Shown here: positions 35,949 to 44,988 of the stretch, in pieces
Position numbering within the stretch: position 1 is the stretch's first letter
Layout: each line of letters starts with the position of its first letter
Assembly: GCA_028282805.1 (NCBI GenBank)
Contig: JANQHD010000018.1
Location: 1 to 64,000 of the forward strand
Source of the DNA: Phycisphaeraceae bacterium
GTDB taxonomy: Bacteria; Planctomycetota; Phycisphaerae; Phycisphaerales; Zrk34
DNA length: 64,000 bases
Reading direction: 5' to 3'
The notes under the pieces: generated by a model
The model's database searches: none
What the model saw: the letters and a program-made list of their open reading frames with translations, nothing else
Told to the model about the DNA's origin: nothing
Made by a program: the position numbers and the translations under genes

Positions 35949-37680
35949 CGCGACGCTCCAGCACGTCGCCGATCCGGCTGCCCGCGTCGTCCAATAGCCG
36001 CCGTGCCTCATCATACGAAACGCCCAACCGCTGCATCACAATCGCGGGCTTAACCTCACCGTTTGCCTTGTCCAGCAGTGCGAAAGCCGCCTCGCGCTCC
36101 AGCCCCGCCAGCGTCACGATGATCCGCGCCGCCCGGTCGCGTAGCTTCGCGTTGCTCGCCCGCAAGTCCACCATCAGGTTCTCGTACACCCGGCCGCTGC
36201 GCACCATGAGCGTCGTGCTGATCGTATTCAGCGCCAGCTTCGTCGCCGTGCCCGCCTTCATGCGCGTCGAACCGGTCACAACCTCTGCGCCGGTCTCGAT
36301 CACGATCATGTGGTCCGCCCCCACGGGCCGCTCGACGGGCGCACACGTCAGCAGGGCGGTGTTACACCCCGGCGCGACCTGTTTCGCGTAACCGATCGCC
36401 CCTCGCACATACCGCGTCGTACCGCCTGCGGCGATGCCCACGACCGAATCGTCATCGGTCAGCGCCAATCGGTCCAACGCCACGACCGCGCCGCGCTCAT
36501 CGTCTTCTTTGCCCTCGCTCGATCTCCGCAGCGAACGATCGCCCCCGGCGATGATGCCCACCACCTTGCCGGGGTCGACCTGAAACGTCGGCGGCATCTC
36601 CGATGCGTCCAACACACCCAACCGCCCCGACGTGCCCGCGCCGACGTATATCAACCGACCCCCACGCGCAAACTTTGGTTCCGCCGCTTCGACGAACGCC
36701 GTGATCGTCGGCAGCCCACGCCCGACCGCAGCCGCTACCGTTTGATCTTCCGCGTTGATCAGCGCCGCCACCTCACCCGTCGACAGGCGGTGCAAGTCCC
36801 CCGACCGCGCGTTGCGCTGCTCGGTCAACACGTGCGCCCGGTCGGCAGGCAACGTGCCGGTCGCCGGCGCGCATTGCGCTGCGCCGATCGCGGCCGCGCA
36901 GCGACCGATTTCACCGCAACGCAACCGCCATTGCGCCGGTGCCGCGTGCGTCAAACCGTCTGTGACAGCGCTTCGCAAGCGTTGCAATTCATCGCACAAA
37001 CCCAGTCCACCGCCGCCGAGCAGCACGATCTCGTCCGGCCGATACATCGCCAGCATCACGCGCAGCCCGCGCGCCAACGCGCCGAACGCCGCCTCGCCCC
37101 ACGCCCCGCACGCGCCCCGCGCAGCCGAGCCGACGTACGCTTCCAACGAACCCCGACCGCCGTCCGCCGCGACCGGCGCCCCCGCCTCGCCGCCCGACAC
37201 GTCGATGTGTCCGAGGTGCCCCGGCGTCCCGCGCGTCACGTCCAACGCCTCGCCCCCGTCGAGCACCACGCCGCCCACGCCCGCGCCGATCGACAAGTAC
37301 ATCGCCCGCCCGCCCACCGGCCTCGCGTGCCACTCGGCCATCGCCGCCGCGCAAGCATCACTCGTCACCACCGGTTCGCACTCTAAATCGAGTGTATTTC
37401 GCAGCCACGACCCGACCACCACGCCCACCAGCGCCGGTAGGTTCGTCGCCGCCGTCACCACGCCCGCTTCGTCCACCACGCCCACCAGCGCCACACCGAC
37501 GCCCACCGCGTCGCCCGGTGCGCCCAGTTCATCGCACACCCCGCGCACCGCCTCGGCCAGCGCTTCGAGCGTCGGCCGCTCGTACGTCGCGCTGATCGCC
37601 GTGCGTGTGTTATCCCCCCGAAGCAGCGCCGCCTTGACCGCGGTGCCGCCGATGTCGATGCCCAACCGAGCGCCGTTCAT
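35941..37680 (-). CDS. murQ: Fused ROK-type sugar kinase and MurNAc-6-phosphate etherase
   Basis: A 579-residue fusion. Residues 1 to about 255 are a ROK/ASKHA kinase: LGIDIGGTAVKAALL is the phosphate loop, LSIGAGVGGVVLDGG the second ATP motif, and GHLGHIDV matches the ROK E-x-G-H block. The ROK zinc motif (CxCGxxGC) is reduced to a cysteine-free DGGRGSLEAY. Residues about 270-579 are MurQ: GAGTSGRLGVLDASEMPPTF keeps the catalytic Glu, and ENLMVDLRASNAKL is the family block. Kinase and etherase together would turn MurNAc into GlcNAc-6-phosphate and lactate. ATGA overlap with the GHL10 gene upstream. Confidence 0.85.
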   Translation of the reverse strand: MNGARLGIDIGGTAVKAALLRGDNTRTAISATYERPTLEALAEAVRGVCDELGAPGDAVGVGVALVGVVDEAGVVTAATNLPALVGVVVGSWLRNTLDLECEPVVTSDACAAAMAEWHARPVGGRAMYLSIGAGVGGVVLDGGEALDVTRGTPGHLGHIDVSGGEAGAPVAADGGRGSLEAYVGSAARGACGAWGEAAFGALARGLRVMLAMYRPDEIVLLGGGGLGLCDELQRLRSAVTDGLTHAAPAQWRLRCGEIGRCAAAIGAAQCAPATGTLPADRAHVLTEQRNARSGDLHRLSTGEVAALINAEDQTVAAAVGRGLPTITAFVEAAEPKFARGGRLIYVGAGTSGRLGVLDASEMPPTFQVDPGKVVGIIAGGDRSLRRSSEGKEDDERGAVVALDRLALTDDDSVVGIAAGGTTRYVRGAIGYAKQVAPGCNTALLTCAPVERPVGADHMIVIETGAEVVTGSTRMKAGTATKLALNTISTTLMVRSGRVYENLMVDLRASNAKLRDRAARIIVTLAGLEREAAFALLDKANGEVKPAIVMQRLGVSYDEARRLLDDAGSRIGDVLERRDG

Positions 37681-38888
37681 GGCGTCGGTTCGTCCGAAAG
37701 CCTGCCGCGCAGGTAAGCGCGAACGATGTTCAACCGCATCTTCCGCAGCGCCCGCGCCGAATCCGACTTGTCCTGCCCGCTGCTGACGCTCTCGAACAAC
37801 GAGCTGTACGCAAACAGACACACACCGTCCGCGCCCCGCACGTGCGCATGCGCCATCTGCCGCACCGTCTGGCTCGGTTGTTCGTGCTTGTACAAGCCGA
37901 CGCCCGCGATCACCACCGCTTGACCTTCGATCGCGAGCACCTCGGCCATGTCGGCTTTGAATTGCTCGTTATCGTCGGTGTACACCATCGGCATCACCGC
38001 GTCGACATAGCCTTCGCGCATCCAATCCGCGTAGCGCTGCATGTAGTTCTGCTCGGCGATCTGCGGGTTGCGCCACACCGCCGCTGACACCATCGCGTCC
38101 GGCCGTTTCGCCTTGACGCCCGTGCTGATCGTCTCGACCAGCGACGTGATCCGATCCGCGATGAACCGGTCGTACGCCGCGCGGTCCGCGGTGGCGCTCT
38201 GTCCCGTGCTCGCGGTGAACATCGCGTGGCTCACTCGGTCCGCCGGGTATCCCGCCCCGGTCTCGGCGCTCTCGGTGATGAATCGAATGTAATCCAGGTG
38301 CACCCCATCCACCGCATACCGCGTGACGATGTCGTCGACCACGGCCAGTATGTGCTTGTGCGTCGCGGTCAGCACCGGGTTGATCGTCGTGTAGTGATCG
38401 CTCAGTGGTTGCGGCTTGCCGGCCGTGTCTTTCAGCCGCCACTCGGGGTGCGTGTAAAACACGTGCCGCCGGTCGCGGGGCGGCGTCTTGCCCTTCCACA
38501 TCGACATCACGTTAACCCAAGCGTGCAGCTTCATCCCGCGCTGGTGGGCCGCGTCGATCGCCACCGCCAGCGGGTCGAAGCCCGGGTCGGTCGCGCCGTC
38601 GGGCAGGCCTTCCAACAGCAGCTCGCTCCACGGTTCGAGCTCGCTCGGGTACAGCGCATCGGCCTGGCCGCGCACCTGGAAGAACACGTCGGTCACCCCC
38701 GCCGAGCGCGCGTCGGCCATGATCTGCCGGATGTGCTCGGGCCGTTTGAAGTCCCACCGCGTCACCCACAGGCCGACGAACTTCGGCGGCTGCGACAGGT
38801 CAACACGCGGGGCCTCGGCGGTGCTGGTAAACACCGAGCAACCCAGCAACAACACGGCGATCAAACTCAGCGTGGTCAGTCGTGGCAT
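37677..38888 (-). CDS. GHL10 (glycosyl hydrolase-like 10) lipoprotein
   Basis: A 403-residue protein with a lipoprotein signal: LSLIAVLLLGCS, the Cys near residue 17 being the lipidation site. The domain begins FVGLWVTRWDF and contains DGVHLDYIRF and YVDAVMPMVYTDD, the GHL10/DUF187 (YngK-like) pattern of a predicted TIM-barrel glycosidase. It is probably anchored in the envelope and acts on peptidoglycan or another glycan. The ATG at 38888 has GGAGAG upstream and lies 13 bases inside the symporter gene's end; an ATG at 38903 is the alternative. Confidence 0.82.
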   Translation of the reverse strand: MPRLTTLSLIAVLLLGCSVFTSTAEAPRVDLSQPPKFVGLWVTRWDFKRPEHIRQIMADARSAGVTDVFFQVRGQADALYPSELEPWSELLLEGLPDGATDPGFDPLAVAIDAAHQRGMKLHAWVNVMSMWKGKTPPRDRRHVFYTHPEWRLKDTAGKPQPLSDHYTTINPVLTATHKHILAVVDDIVTRYAVDGVHLDYIRFITESAETGAGYPADRVSHAMFTASTGQSATADRAAYDRFIADRITSLVETISTGVKAKRPDAMVSAAVWRNPQIAEQNYMQRYADWMREGYVDAVMPMVYTDDNEQFKADMAEVLAIEGQAVVIAGVGLYKHEQPSQTVRQMAHAHVRGADGVCLFAYSSLFESVSSGQDKSDSARALRKMRLNIVRAYLRGRLSDEPTP

Positions 38889-40462
38889 GGCGTCTCTCCG
38901 CATCTTACCTTTATCGGCCGACCCACCGCGCACACCGCAAAACTCACCGCCGTGCCGATCGGCATCCACCACGGCCACGCCAGCACGATCGGTTTATCCA
39001 GCCAGTAACCCGTGATCCCCCGGCAGTAGTACGGCCGAACCATCACGATCACCAGCACGCCCACCGCCAGCGCCGCGATCGCCGTGAAGCTGTTGCCCCG
39101 TTTTGTGAGCAAGGCGGTCAAAAACACCCCCAGCAACCCCGCATAGGCGAACGCCATCACCCCCAGCGCGAAATCGATCAGCGTGTCGCTTTCCGCGTCA
39201 TACACCGCCACCGCCCCCAGCGCAAAGCCCGTCAACAGCATCCCCATCACCACCACCGCGACCCGCGAGTGCTTCAGCGCCTCTAAGTCGCCGACCGCCA
39301 GCCCGCGCCGCTTGCGCCACGGCACGTACAGGTCCGCCACCGCCGTCGACGCCATCGCGTTGATCGCCGAGTCCACGCTGCTCATCGCCGCGGCGAACAG
39401 GCCGGCCATCGCCAGCCCCGCCAGGCCCGTCGGCAAGTGGTTGAACAGAAACTGGGGGTACACCTTCTCCGCCCGATCCAACGCGTCGGTCGGCGCCGCC
39501 GCGCCCATCAGGTCCGGCCGCTGGTAGAAGATGAACAACAGCAAGCCGATTACCATGAACAGAACGGTGATGGGGATGTTCGCCACGATCGCCGTGACGA
39601 CAGACACCGACCCGCGTGCGGCCGACTTGCAGGTGAGCATGCGTTGGGTGAGGTCCTGGTCGACGCCGTAGCTGGCCACGCTCATGAACACGATCGCGAA
39701 CGTGCCGGTCCACAGCGTGTATTTCGCGGCGGGTTCGGTCGAGTAGCTGAGCCATTCGAGCTTGTTTGCGCCGTCCTTGCCGCTTGTTTCGAGCGCAGCT
39801 GCGATCTCACCGAGCGACAGCGGTATCTTGTCGAGCAGCAGCACCAGCGACAGCACCGCCGCGCCGACGACGATGACGATCTGCAACACATCTGTCCATA
39901 TCACCGCCTTGATCCCGCCGACCGCGGTGTAGGCGGTACCGACCGCGCCGAGTATGACGATCGCCTCGGCGAGGTTGGCGGGCTTGAGTTCGCCGTGCAG
40001 TATCACGGTGAAGGCGATGCCGGCCATGAACAGGCGTGAGCCCGACGCGAGCAGTCTGCCGAAGAGAAACATCGCGCTGGCGCCGTGCATGGCGGGGTTG
40101 CCGAAGCGTTGGCCGAGGTAGCCGTAGATGGTGGTGGTGCCCGCCCGGTAGAACGCGGGTATGAACAGCACCGCGACGATCACCGCGCCGGTGATGCCGC
40201 CGATGTTCAAAATGAGGTAGGTCAGGTCGCCCGTGAACGCGACCTGCGGCACGCCGATGAAGGTCGCGGCGCTGAGGGCCGTGGCCATCACGCTCATCGC
40301 TACCGCCCAGGTGGGCATCTTGCGTGAGCCGAGAAAGAAGCTCTCGCGGTCGGTCTGCCGCCGGCCGGCCACCCAGCCGATGGCCACCATGACCGCCAGG
40401 TACGCGACCAGCACCGCCCAGTCGATCGGTTCGAATGCGGCCAAGGTCGTCGTCGACACCAC
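38876..40462 (-). CDS. Sodium:solute symporter (SSS family)
   Basis: A 528-residue membrane protein with about 13 hydrophobic segments. It begins WAVLVAYLAVMVAIGWVAGR and has the SSS-type FFLGSRKMPTWAVAMSVMAT. Alternate GTG codons at 40462 and 40459 are possible; GGAGG lies seven bases before the first. It is the first gene of a four-gene overlapping operon (symporter, GHL10 lipoprotein, ROK-MurQ, GH20). Transport of an amino sugar or of MurNAc-containing material would fit, but the substrate is inferred only from the neighbours. Confidence 0.86.
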   Translation of the reverse strand: MVSTTTLAAFEPIDWAVLVAYLAVMVAIGWVAGRRQTDRESFFLGSRKMPTWAVAMSVMATALSAATFIGVPQVAFTGDLTYLILNIGGITGAVIVAVLFIPAFYRAGTTTIYGYLGQRFGNPAMHGASAMFLFGRLLASGSRLFMAGIAFTVILHGELKPANLAEAIVILGAVGTAYTAVGGIKAVIWTDVLQIVIVVGAAVLSLVLLLDKIPLSLGEIAAALETSGKDGANKLEWLSYSTEPAAKYTLWTGTFAIVFMSVASYGVDQDLTQRMLTCKSAARGSVSVVTAIVANIPITVLFMVIGLLLFIFYQRPDLMGAAAPTDALDRAEKVYPQFLFNHLPTGLAGLAMAGLFAAAMSSVDSAINAMASTAVADLYVPWRKRRGLAVGDLEALKHSRVAVVVMGMLLTGFALGAVAVYDAESDTLIDFALGVMAFAYAGLLGVFLTALLTKRGNSFTAIAALAVGVLVIVMVRPYYCRGITGYWLDKPIVLAWPWWMPIGTAVSFAVCAVGRPIKVRCGETPCHD

Positions 40463-40528
40463 GCGTCAGCCTCCGTGCGAGTCACGTGGCGTGCATTGTC
40501 GACCGGCAAACTCGATAAAGCAACAACC

Positions 40529-41851
40529 TCAGCCGTCGTACGCGCCGTCGCCGAACAGCGTCAGTCGGATCAGGCGGGTGATGTCGGTGTTGTCGAACGA
40601 GCCGGCGACGCGGTCGCGGTTCAGGCCGTCGGCACGGACGAGCACGCCGCCTGAGCCGTCGGAGCGCGTGGCCCACATGACCGCGAACTTCATGACCCGT
40701 CCGGCCTTGTCGGGCTTGGCGGTGAAGGGGGGCGTGTTTTCGCCGTCGATGCCGTCGCGTGGGGCGCCGTTGCGGTCTTTGGCGTTGACGGTGGCGGGCG
40801 CTGCGGACTTGTCGTCGCCGAGGCCGATGTGCAGCATGCCGCCGGCGTTGGAGTCGGCGGCGACCACGACCAGGGTGTTGCGGTGTTGGGCGAGGTACGC
40901 CCGCGCGACGCCGATCGTTTCATCGCTGCGCTTCAGAGCCTGCAACGTGCCCATCGCGTTGTTGTGGTTGGAGAAGTTGTCGGTGCCTTCCTCTTCCACG
41001 ACGAGCATGAACGGCTTGCCCTTGCGGCTGAGCACTTTCAGCGCGGCCCGCGTCATCTCCGCGACGGTCGGGGCGTCGGCGTTGTAGGGTTTGAGGCCTC
41101 GCTCGCGCAGCACCTCTTCGGGTCGGTCGTTGAACGTGTGGTGCTCGGCAAACAGGCCGAGGACCTTGTCGGTGTTATCCGGCAGGGCGGTTAACTGCTC
41201 GCGCGTATACACGATGGTGTAACCGTGCTGCTTGGCGAGCTCGACCAGGTTTTTGCCGTCTTTGCGTTTGCCGACGCCGTGGCGCCCTTGCGCCCCCTCG
41301 GGCAGGAACAGCGACTCGCCGCCGCCGAGGATCACGTCCGCGCCGGATTCGACCATCTGCAGCGAGATCTCGTCGTGCATCTTCCGGCTGGGCACGGACG
41401 CGAGGAAGCAGGCGGTGCCGGGCTCGGTGTTGATGCCCGAGTTGACCACGCCCACGGGCATGCCGGCCCGCATGGCTTGGTGCATGACGCTGGTGGATCG
41501 GCCCTGCGCATCGACGATCGGGTTGTCGCCGTCGGTGCCGAATGACCGGCGAGGGGCCTTGACGCCGTGTGCGTGCATGGTGCCGCCGGCGTTGGAGGTC
41601 ACGGTCAGGGAGTCGGAGGCGTGGTCGCGGTAGACAGCGATGGCGGGCAGCTTGTCCCAGTTCAGCTCGCCGTCGGGCCCGACGTGCCAGACGCGCAGGG
41701 CCGCGAAGTGCGCGGCGCTGGCGCCGTCGGGGTGGATGAAGATGACGCTGCCGGTCTTTGGTGAACCGCTGCCGTTGTTGCCACAGCCGGCGAGCATCAC
41801 GAAGACCAGGCATACACCGACGACGGCCAACAAGCGTGGGGGGCGGTTCAT
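40529..41851 (-). CDS. Alkaline phosphatase-like lipoprotein with altered active-site motifs
   Basis: A 440-residue protein with a lipobox (VMLAGC, Cys23). The alkaline phosphatase fold is recognisable: IFIHPDGAS holds the first metal Asp (Asp42), VVEEEGTDNFSNHNNA is the second metal block, and a C-terminal VVVAADSNAGGM corresponds to the usual TADHETGG. The usual Asp-Ser nucleophile pair reads TSNAGGT here (Ser86, Asn87), and the His of ADH is replaced by Ser. So phosphatase activity is plausible but altered; a related phosphodiester or sulfate ester hydrolase is the alternative. It is followed by a gap of 66 bases before the symporter start. Confidence 0.72.
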   Translation of the reverse strand: MNRPPRLLAVVGVCLVFVMLAGCGNNGSGSPKTGSVIFIHPDGASAAHFAALRVWHVGPDGELNWDKLPAIAVYRDHASDSLTVTSNAGGTMHAHGVKAPRRSFGTDGDNPIVDAQGRSTSVMHQAMRAGMPVGVVNSGINTEPGTACFLASVPSRKMHDEISLQMVESGADVILGGGESLFLPEGAQGRHGVGKRKDGKNLVELAKQHGYTIVYTREQLTALPDNTDKVLGLFAEHHTFNDRPEEVLRERGLKPYNADAPTVAEMTRAALKVLSRKGKPFMLVVEEEGTDNFSNHNNAMGTLQALKRSDETIGVARAYLAQHRNTLVVVAADSNAGGMLHIGLGDDKSAAPATVNAKDRNGAPRDGIDGENTPPFTAKPDKAGRVMKFAVMWATRSDGSGGVLVRADGLNRDRVAGSFDNTDITRLIRLTLFGDGAYDG

Positions 41852-41910
41852 CTTGATTCTCCTTGCACATCGGCGCAAACAGACGGGGCCGTGGAGCCGG
41901 GAGAATAACA

Positions 41911-41941
41911 AAAACGACCGACGGTTGGCGTCGGCCGTTTT
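41911..41941 (-). terminator. Terminator downstream of tRNA-His
   Basis: Arms 41911-41922 and 41930-41941 pair with one A-C mismatch around a 7-base loop. On the minus strand the stem is followed by a T run. It lies 12 bases after the tRNA 3' end and upstream of the phosphatase gene, so it would separate the two transcripts. Confidence 0.75.
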
Positions 41942-41953
41942 CCGGTGAGTAAG

Positions 41954-42028
41954 GGTGGCTGAGGGGATTCGAACCCCCGACCCCCTGGACCACAACCAGG
42001 TGCTCTAACCAACTGAGCTACAGCCACC
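41954..42028 (-). tRNA. tRNA-His (anticodon GTG)
   Basis: The minus strand folds as a complete cloverleaf of 75 bases. The anticodon loop TTGTGGT gives GTG, which reads His codons CAC and CAT. A 7-bp acceptor stem (gtggctg with cagccac) leaves an encoded extra G at position -1 opposite C73, the identity feature of histidine tRNA. The T loop TTCGAAT is standard. The CCA end is not encoded. Confidence 0.97.
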
Positions 42029-42152
42029 GTCGGGTGAACGGGGTACTGTAGTGCGGGCCCCGATCGGCTGTCAAACCCCGGTTTTCCCCATACAATATGG
42101 TGTTGGCGACACGCCGGACACGGACCCGAACCGGACTGGGAGCTTCGATACC

Positions 42153-43781
42153 TTGCTGATCCTCACGATCCTTCAAGGCCCCGACAAGGGCAAACGCTTC
42201 GAGTTGCCCGACCACGAACCGCAACTGATCGGCCGGTCGAGCGAGGCGCTGCCCCTGACGGACATGACCATCTCCCGCCGCCACGCCGAGCTGACGCCCG
42301 ACGACGGCCAGTGGTACATCAACGACCTCGATTCGGCCAACGGCACCTTCGTCAACGGCGAGAAGGTCTCCGAGCCGACGCTGTTGAAGACCGGCGACCA
42401 GCTCCGCACGGGTTCGACGCTGTTCCTCTACGGCCGCGAGTCGCAGTTCCGCGAACACCCCGTGCGCGTGGTGCGCCACGGGCGGATGGATTCGTCGGTC
42501 GAGAAGACCGTGCCTTCCAACGACGACTCGGTGATCATGGCCGTGCCGGAACCGACCGCCGAGGCCGCGCACCAATTGGCGGTGATCTACCAGCTGATGC
42601 AGCTGGTCGGTTCGAACTTCGACCGGCGCGTGCTGCTCGAGCGTGTGATGGATTTGATCTTCGAGCACTTCGAGGTCGACCGCGGGTTTATCCTGCTGCA
42701 GAACGACCCCGACCAGCGGCCGGACCCGGTGGTGGTGCGTTACCGGCAGAAGCCGCGCACCAAAGACGAGAAAAACATCATGGTCTCGCGCACGATCGTG
42801 CAGCACGTGATGCACAAGCGCGAGGGCGTGCTCAGCTCGAACGCCATGGCCGACCGGCGGTTCCGTGCCGGCGACTCGGTGCAGGAGTACCGCATCCGCT
42901 CGGCGATGTGCGTGCCGATGCAGTTTCAGGACCGGCTGTTCGGCGTGATCCACGTCGACAGCCAGGTCAAGAACTACACGTACACCGACGACCAGTTGCG
43001 CTTAATGACCGCGATCGGGGCGCAGGCGGGCATGGCGCTGTCCAACGCCGTGCTTTACCAGAAGGGCATGCAGAACGCGCGCCTCGCCGCGGTGGGCGAG
43101 ACGGTGGCGAACCTCTCGCACTCGGTGCGCAACATCCTCCAGGGCATGCGCGGCGGGGCGGAGGTGGTCGAGCTCGGCCTGCGCCGCAACGACCTGAACG
43201 TGATGCGCAACGGGTGGGACATCCTCTCGCGCAACCTCGACCGCATCTACGAGCTGACCATGAACATGCTCGCGTACTCCAAGCAGCGCAAGCCCGAGTT
43301 CCAGATGCTCTCGCTGCCGGCGTTGATCACGGAGATCGTCGAGCTCGTGCAGCCCTCGTGCGACAAGCGGCAGGTGGCGCTGATCACGGAGACGGACGAC
43401 AACATGCCGCCGATCCCCGCCGACCCGTCGGGCCTGCACCAGGCGATCATCAACCTGGTCAACAACGCGGTCGACGCGGTCGAGCCCGACATCGGCGCGA
43501 TCACCATCCGCTGCGCGTACAACCCGATCGAGCAGACCGCGACGATCGTGGTGTCCGACAACGGCCAGGGCATCGACGAGGAAAGCCAACGCCAGATCTT
43601 CCAGCCGTTCTACTCGACCAAGGGCCAGCGCGGCACGGGCCTGGGCCTGGCGGTGACGCGCAAGATCATCGACGAGCACGGCGGCCGCATCGAGCTCGAC
43701 ACCGGCCCCGGCGCGGGCACGACGTTCACCATCGAGCTGTCGACCCAGCACGTCGCCGACCCCGCCGCGACCACGGCGTGA
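42153..43781 (+). CDS. FHA-GAF sensor histidine kinase
   Basis: About 542 residues from a TTG at 42153 (GGGAG upstream); a GTG at 42051 would add 34 residues that look unrelated to the FHA fold. Domains in order: FHA (about 1-95: IGRSSEALPLTDMTISRRHAEL, then DLDSANGTFVNGE), GAF (about 150-310: FEVDRGFILLQ), a HisKA-like helix with the likely phospho-His in ANLSHSVRNILQG, and an HATPase domain (NLVNNAVDAVEP, DNGQGID, GTGLGLAV). No membrane segment is seen, so it is a cytoplasmic sensor. No response regulator gene is adjacent. The FHA domain implies recognition of phosphothreonine proteins. Confidence 0.88.
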   Translation: MLILTILQGPDKGKRFELPDHEPQLIGRSSEALPLTDMTISRRHAELTPDDGQWYINDLDSANGTFVNGEKVSEPTLLKTGDQLRTGSTLFLYGRESQFREHPVRVVRHGRMDSSVEKTVPSNDDSVIMAVPEPTAEAAHQLAVIYQLMQLVGSNFDRRVLLERVMDLIFEHFEVDRGFILLQNDPDQRPDPVVVRYRQKPRTKDEKNIMVSRTIVQHVMHKREGVLSSNAMADRRFRAGDSVQEYRIRSAMCVPMQFQDRLFGVIHVDSQVKNYTYTDDQLRLMTAIGAQAGMALSNAVLYQKGMQNARLAAVGETVANLSHSVRNILQGMRGGAEVVELGLRRNDLNVMRNGWDILSRNLDRIYELTMNMLAYSKQRKPEFQMLSLPALITEIVELVQPSCDKRQVALITETDDNMPPIPADPSGLHQAIINLVNNAVDAVEPDIGAITIRCAYNPIEQTATIVVSDNGQGIDEESQRQIFQPFYSTKGQRGTGLGLAVTRKIIDEHGGRIELDTGPGAGTTFTIELSTQHVADPAATTA

Positions 43782-43806
43782 TCGTTCTCCAAACACGTGA
43801 ATCGAT

Positions 43807-43836
43807 AAAGCCCACCCATGGCCATGGGTGGGCTTT
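43807..43836. terminator. Bidirectional terminator between convergent genes
   Basis: A perfect 30-base palindrome beginning aaagcccacccatgg and ending in ttt on both strands. It sits between the histidine kinase gene and the convergent aldolase gene, so it can end transcripts from both sides. Confidence 0.85.
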
Positions 43837-43863
43837 GTGTTGTACCGGGGTTGCGCTTGGCGC

Positions 43864-44847
43864 TTACACGTCGGCGACGACCTTGTCGAAGAAGGCGACG
43901 AAGTCGTCCTTTTCGTCGCCCTCGCGCCACTCGATGGCGTTGCGAGGGTGCAGGTTCATCTGGCCCGTGAGGTTGTACGGCACGAGCGGGCCCCACTCGA
44001 TCTGCTCGCGCAGGGGCGCGATGTAGTCCTGGATCAACTTGATGATCGGGCGGAGCTTGAACTTGGGGTTGCGCAGGAACCCGAGCAGCAGCTCCATGGG
44101 GCAGTTGCCGGCGCCGCGGCCGAGGCCGAACACCGTCGCGTCGGCGCGGTTGGCGCCGAGGATGATGCCCTCGATGGTGTTGGCGAAGGCGAGTTGCAGG
44201 TTGTTGTGCATGTGCAGGCCGATCTCCTTGCCGGTGCCCTCGAGCGCCTGGGTGTACTTGGTGTACAGCGCATCGATCTGCTCGCGGTAGAGGTGGCCGA
44301 AGCTGTCGACGATGACCATGATCTGGGCGGGGGTGTCGCGGACGGTCGCGAGGACGGTGTCGATCTCGGACTCGGAGAAGTTCGATACGGCCATGAGGTT
44401 GGCGCAGGTCTCGTAGCCCATCTCGTGGGCGTGCTGGATCATCTCCGCGGCCTCGGAGACCTGGTGAGCGTAGAAGGCCACGCGGATCATGCTCAGCACG
44501 GACTCGTCGGCCGGGCCGATCTGTTTCTGCCAATCGCTCTTGGTCGCATCGGCCATGGCGGTGAGCTTGAGGCCGGTCGCTTCGGGGTCGTGTTCGCCGA
44601 CGATGCGGCGCATGTCTTCCTCGTTGCAGTGGCGCCACGGGCCGAACTCATCGGGGCTGAACAGTCGCGGCGAGTTCTTGTAGCCGATCTCCATGTAATC
44701 GATGCCGGCGGCGATGCAGGCGTGGTACGTGGCGGAGACCAGGTCGTCGGAGAGCTGGTGCTTGTTGATCAGACCGCCATCGCGGATGGTGCAGTCGAGC
44801 ACCTTCAGTTCGGGGCGGTAGGTGATCCACGGGGCTTTTTCGGTCAT
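43864..44847 (-). CDS. HMG-CoA lyase-like aldolase (pyruvate carboxyltransferase domain)
   Basis: A 327-residue TIM-barrel enzyme of the HMGL-like family. VLDCTIRDGGLIN carries the metal-binding Asp and conserved Arg, and IGLHMHNNLQLAFAN supplies the His-x-His metal pair. This signature is shared by HMG-CoA lyase, isopropylmalate synthase and 4-hydroxy-2-oxovalerate aldolase; the sequence looks nearest the last group. The substrate is unknown. The ATG at 44847 has GGAAGG upstream. A 26-base hairpin repeat lies about 110 bases upstream of the gene. Confidence 0.8.
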   Translation of the reverse strand: MTEKAPWITYRPELKVLDCTIRDGGLINKHQLSDDLVSATYHACIAAGIDYMEIGYKNSPRLFSPDEFGPWRHCNEEDMRRIVGEHDPEATGLKLTAMADATKSDWQKQIGPADESVLSMIRVAFYAHQVSEAAEMIQHAHEMGYETCANLMAVSNFSESEIDTVLATVRDTPAQIMVIVDSFGHLYREQIDALYTKYTQALEGTGKEIGLHMHNNLQLAFANTIEGIILGANRADATVFGLGRGAGNCPMELLLGFLRNPKFKLRPIIKLIQDYIAPLREQIEWGPLVPYNLTGQMNLHPRNAIEWREGDEKDDFVAFFDKVVADV

Positions 44848-44957
44848 GTCCTGTACCTTCCGGGGAGTCCGGGGGAGCCGGGGGCGGGGAATCGGGCATT
44901 TTGACCGAGATTTGGGGCAGGGGCAAGGTACGGGGCTGTGGGTTTTCAGCAAAGAAA

Positions 44958-44983
44958 CCCGCGTCGCTGAAGCGACGCTCGCC
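44958..44983. repeat. 26-bp hairpin repeat, copy A
   Basis: Identical to 46476-46501. It contains gcgtcgc and gcgacgc around a TGAA loop. It lies five bases after the stop of the VHEWG gene on the minus strand. Confidence 0.85.
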
Positions 44984-44988
44984 GCGGA

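Noticed and set aside
42051-42152. GTG at 42051 as the start of the histidine kinase.
   Set aside because: The added 34 residues have no FHA character and the codon lies only 23 bases from the tRNA-His gene on the other strand; TTG 42153 fits the domain start better.
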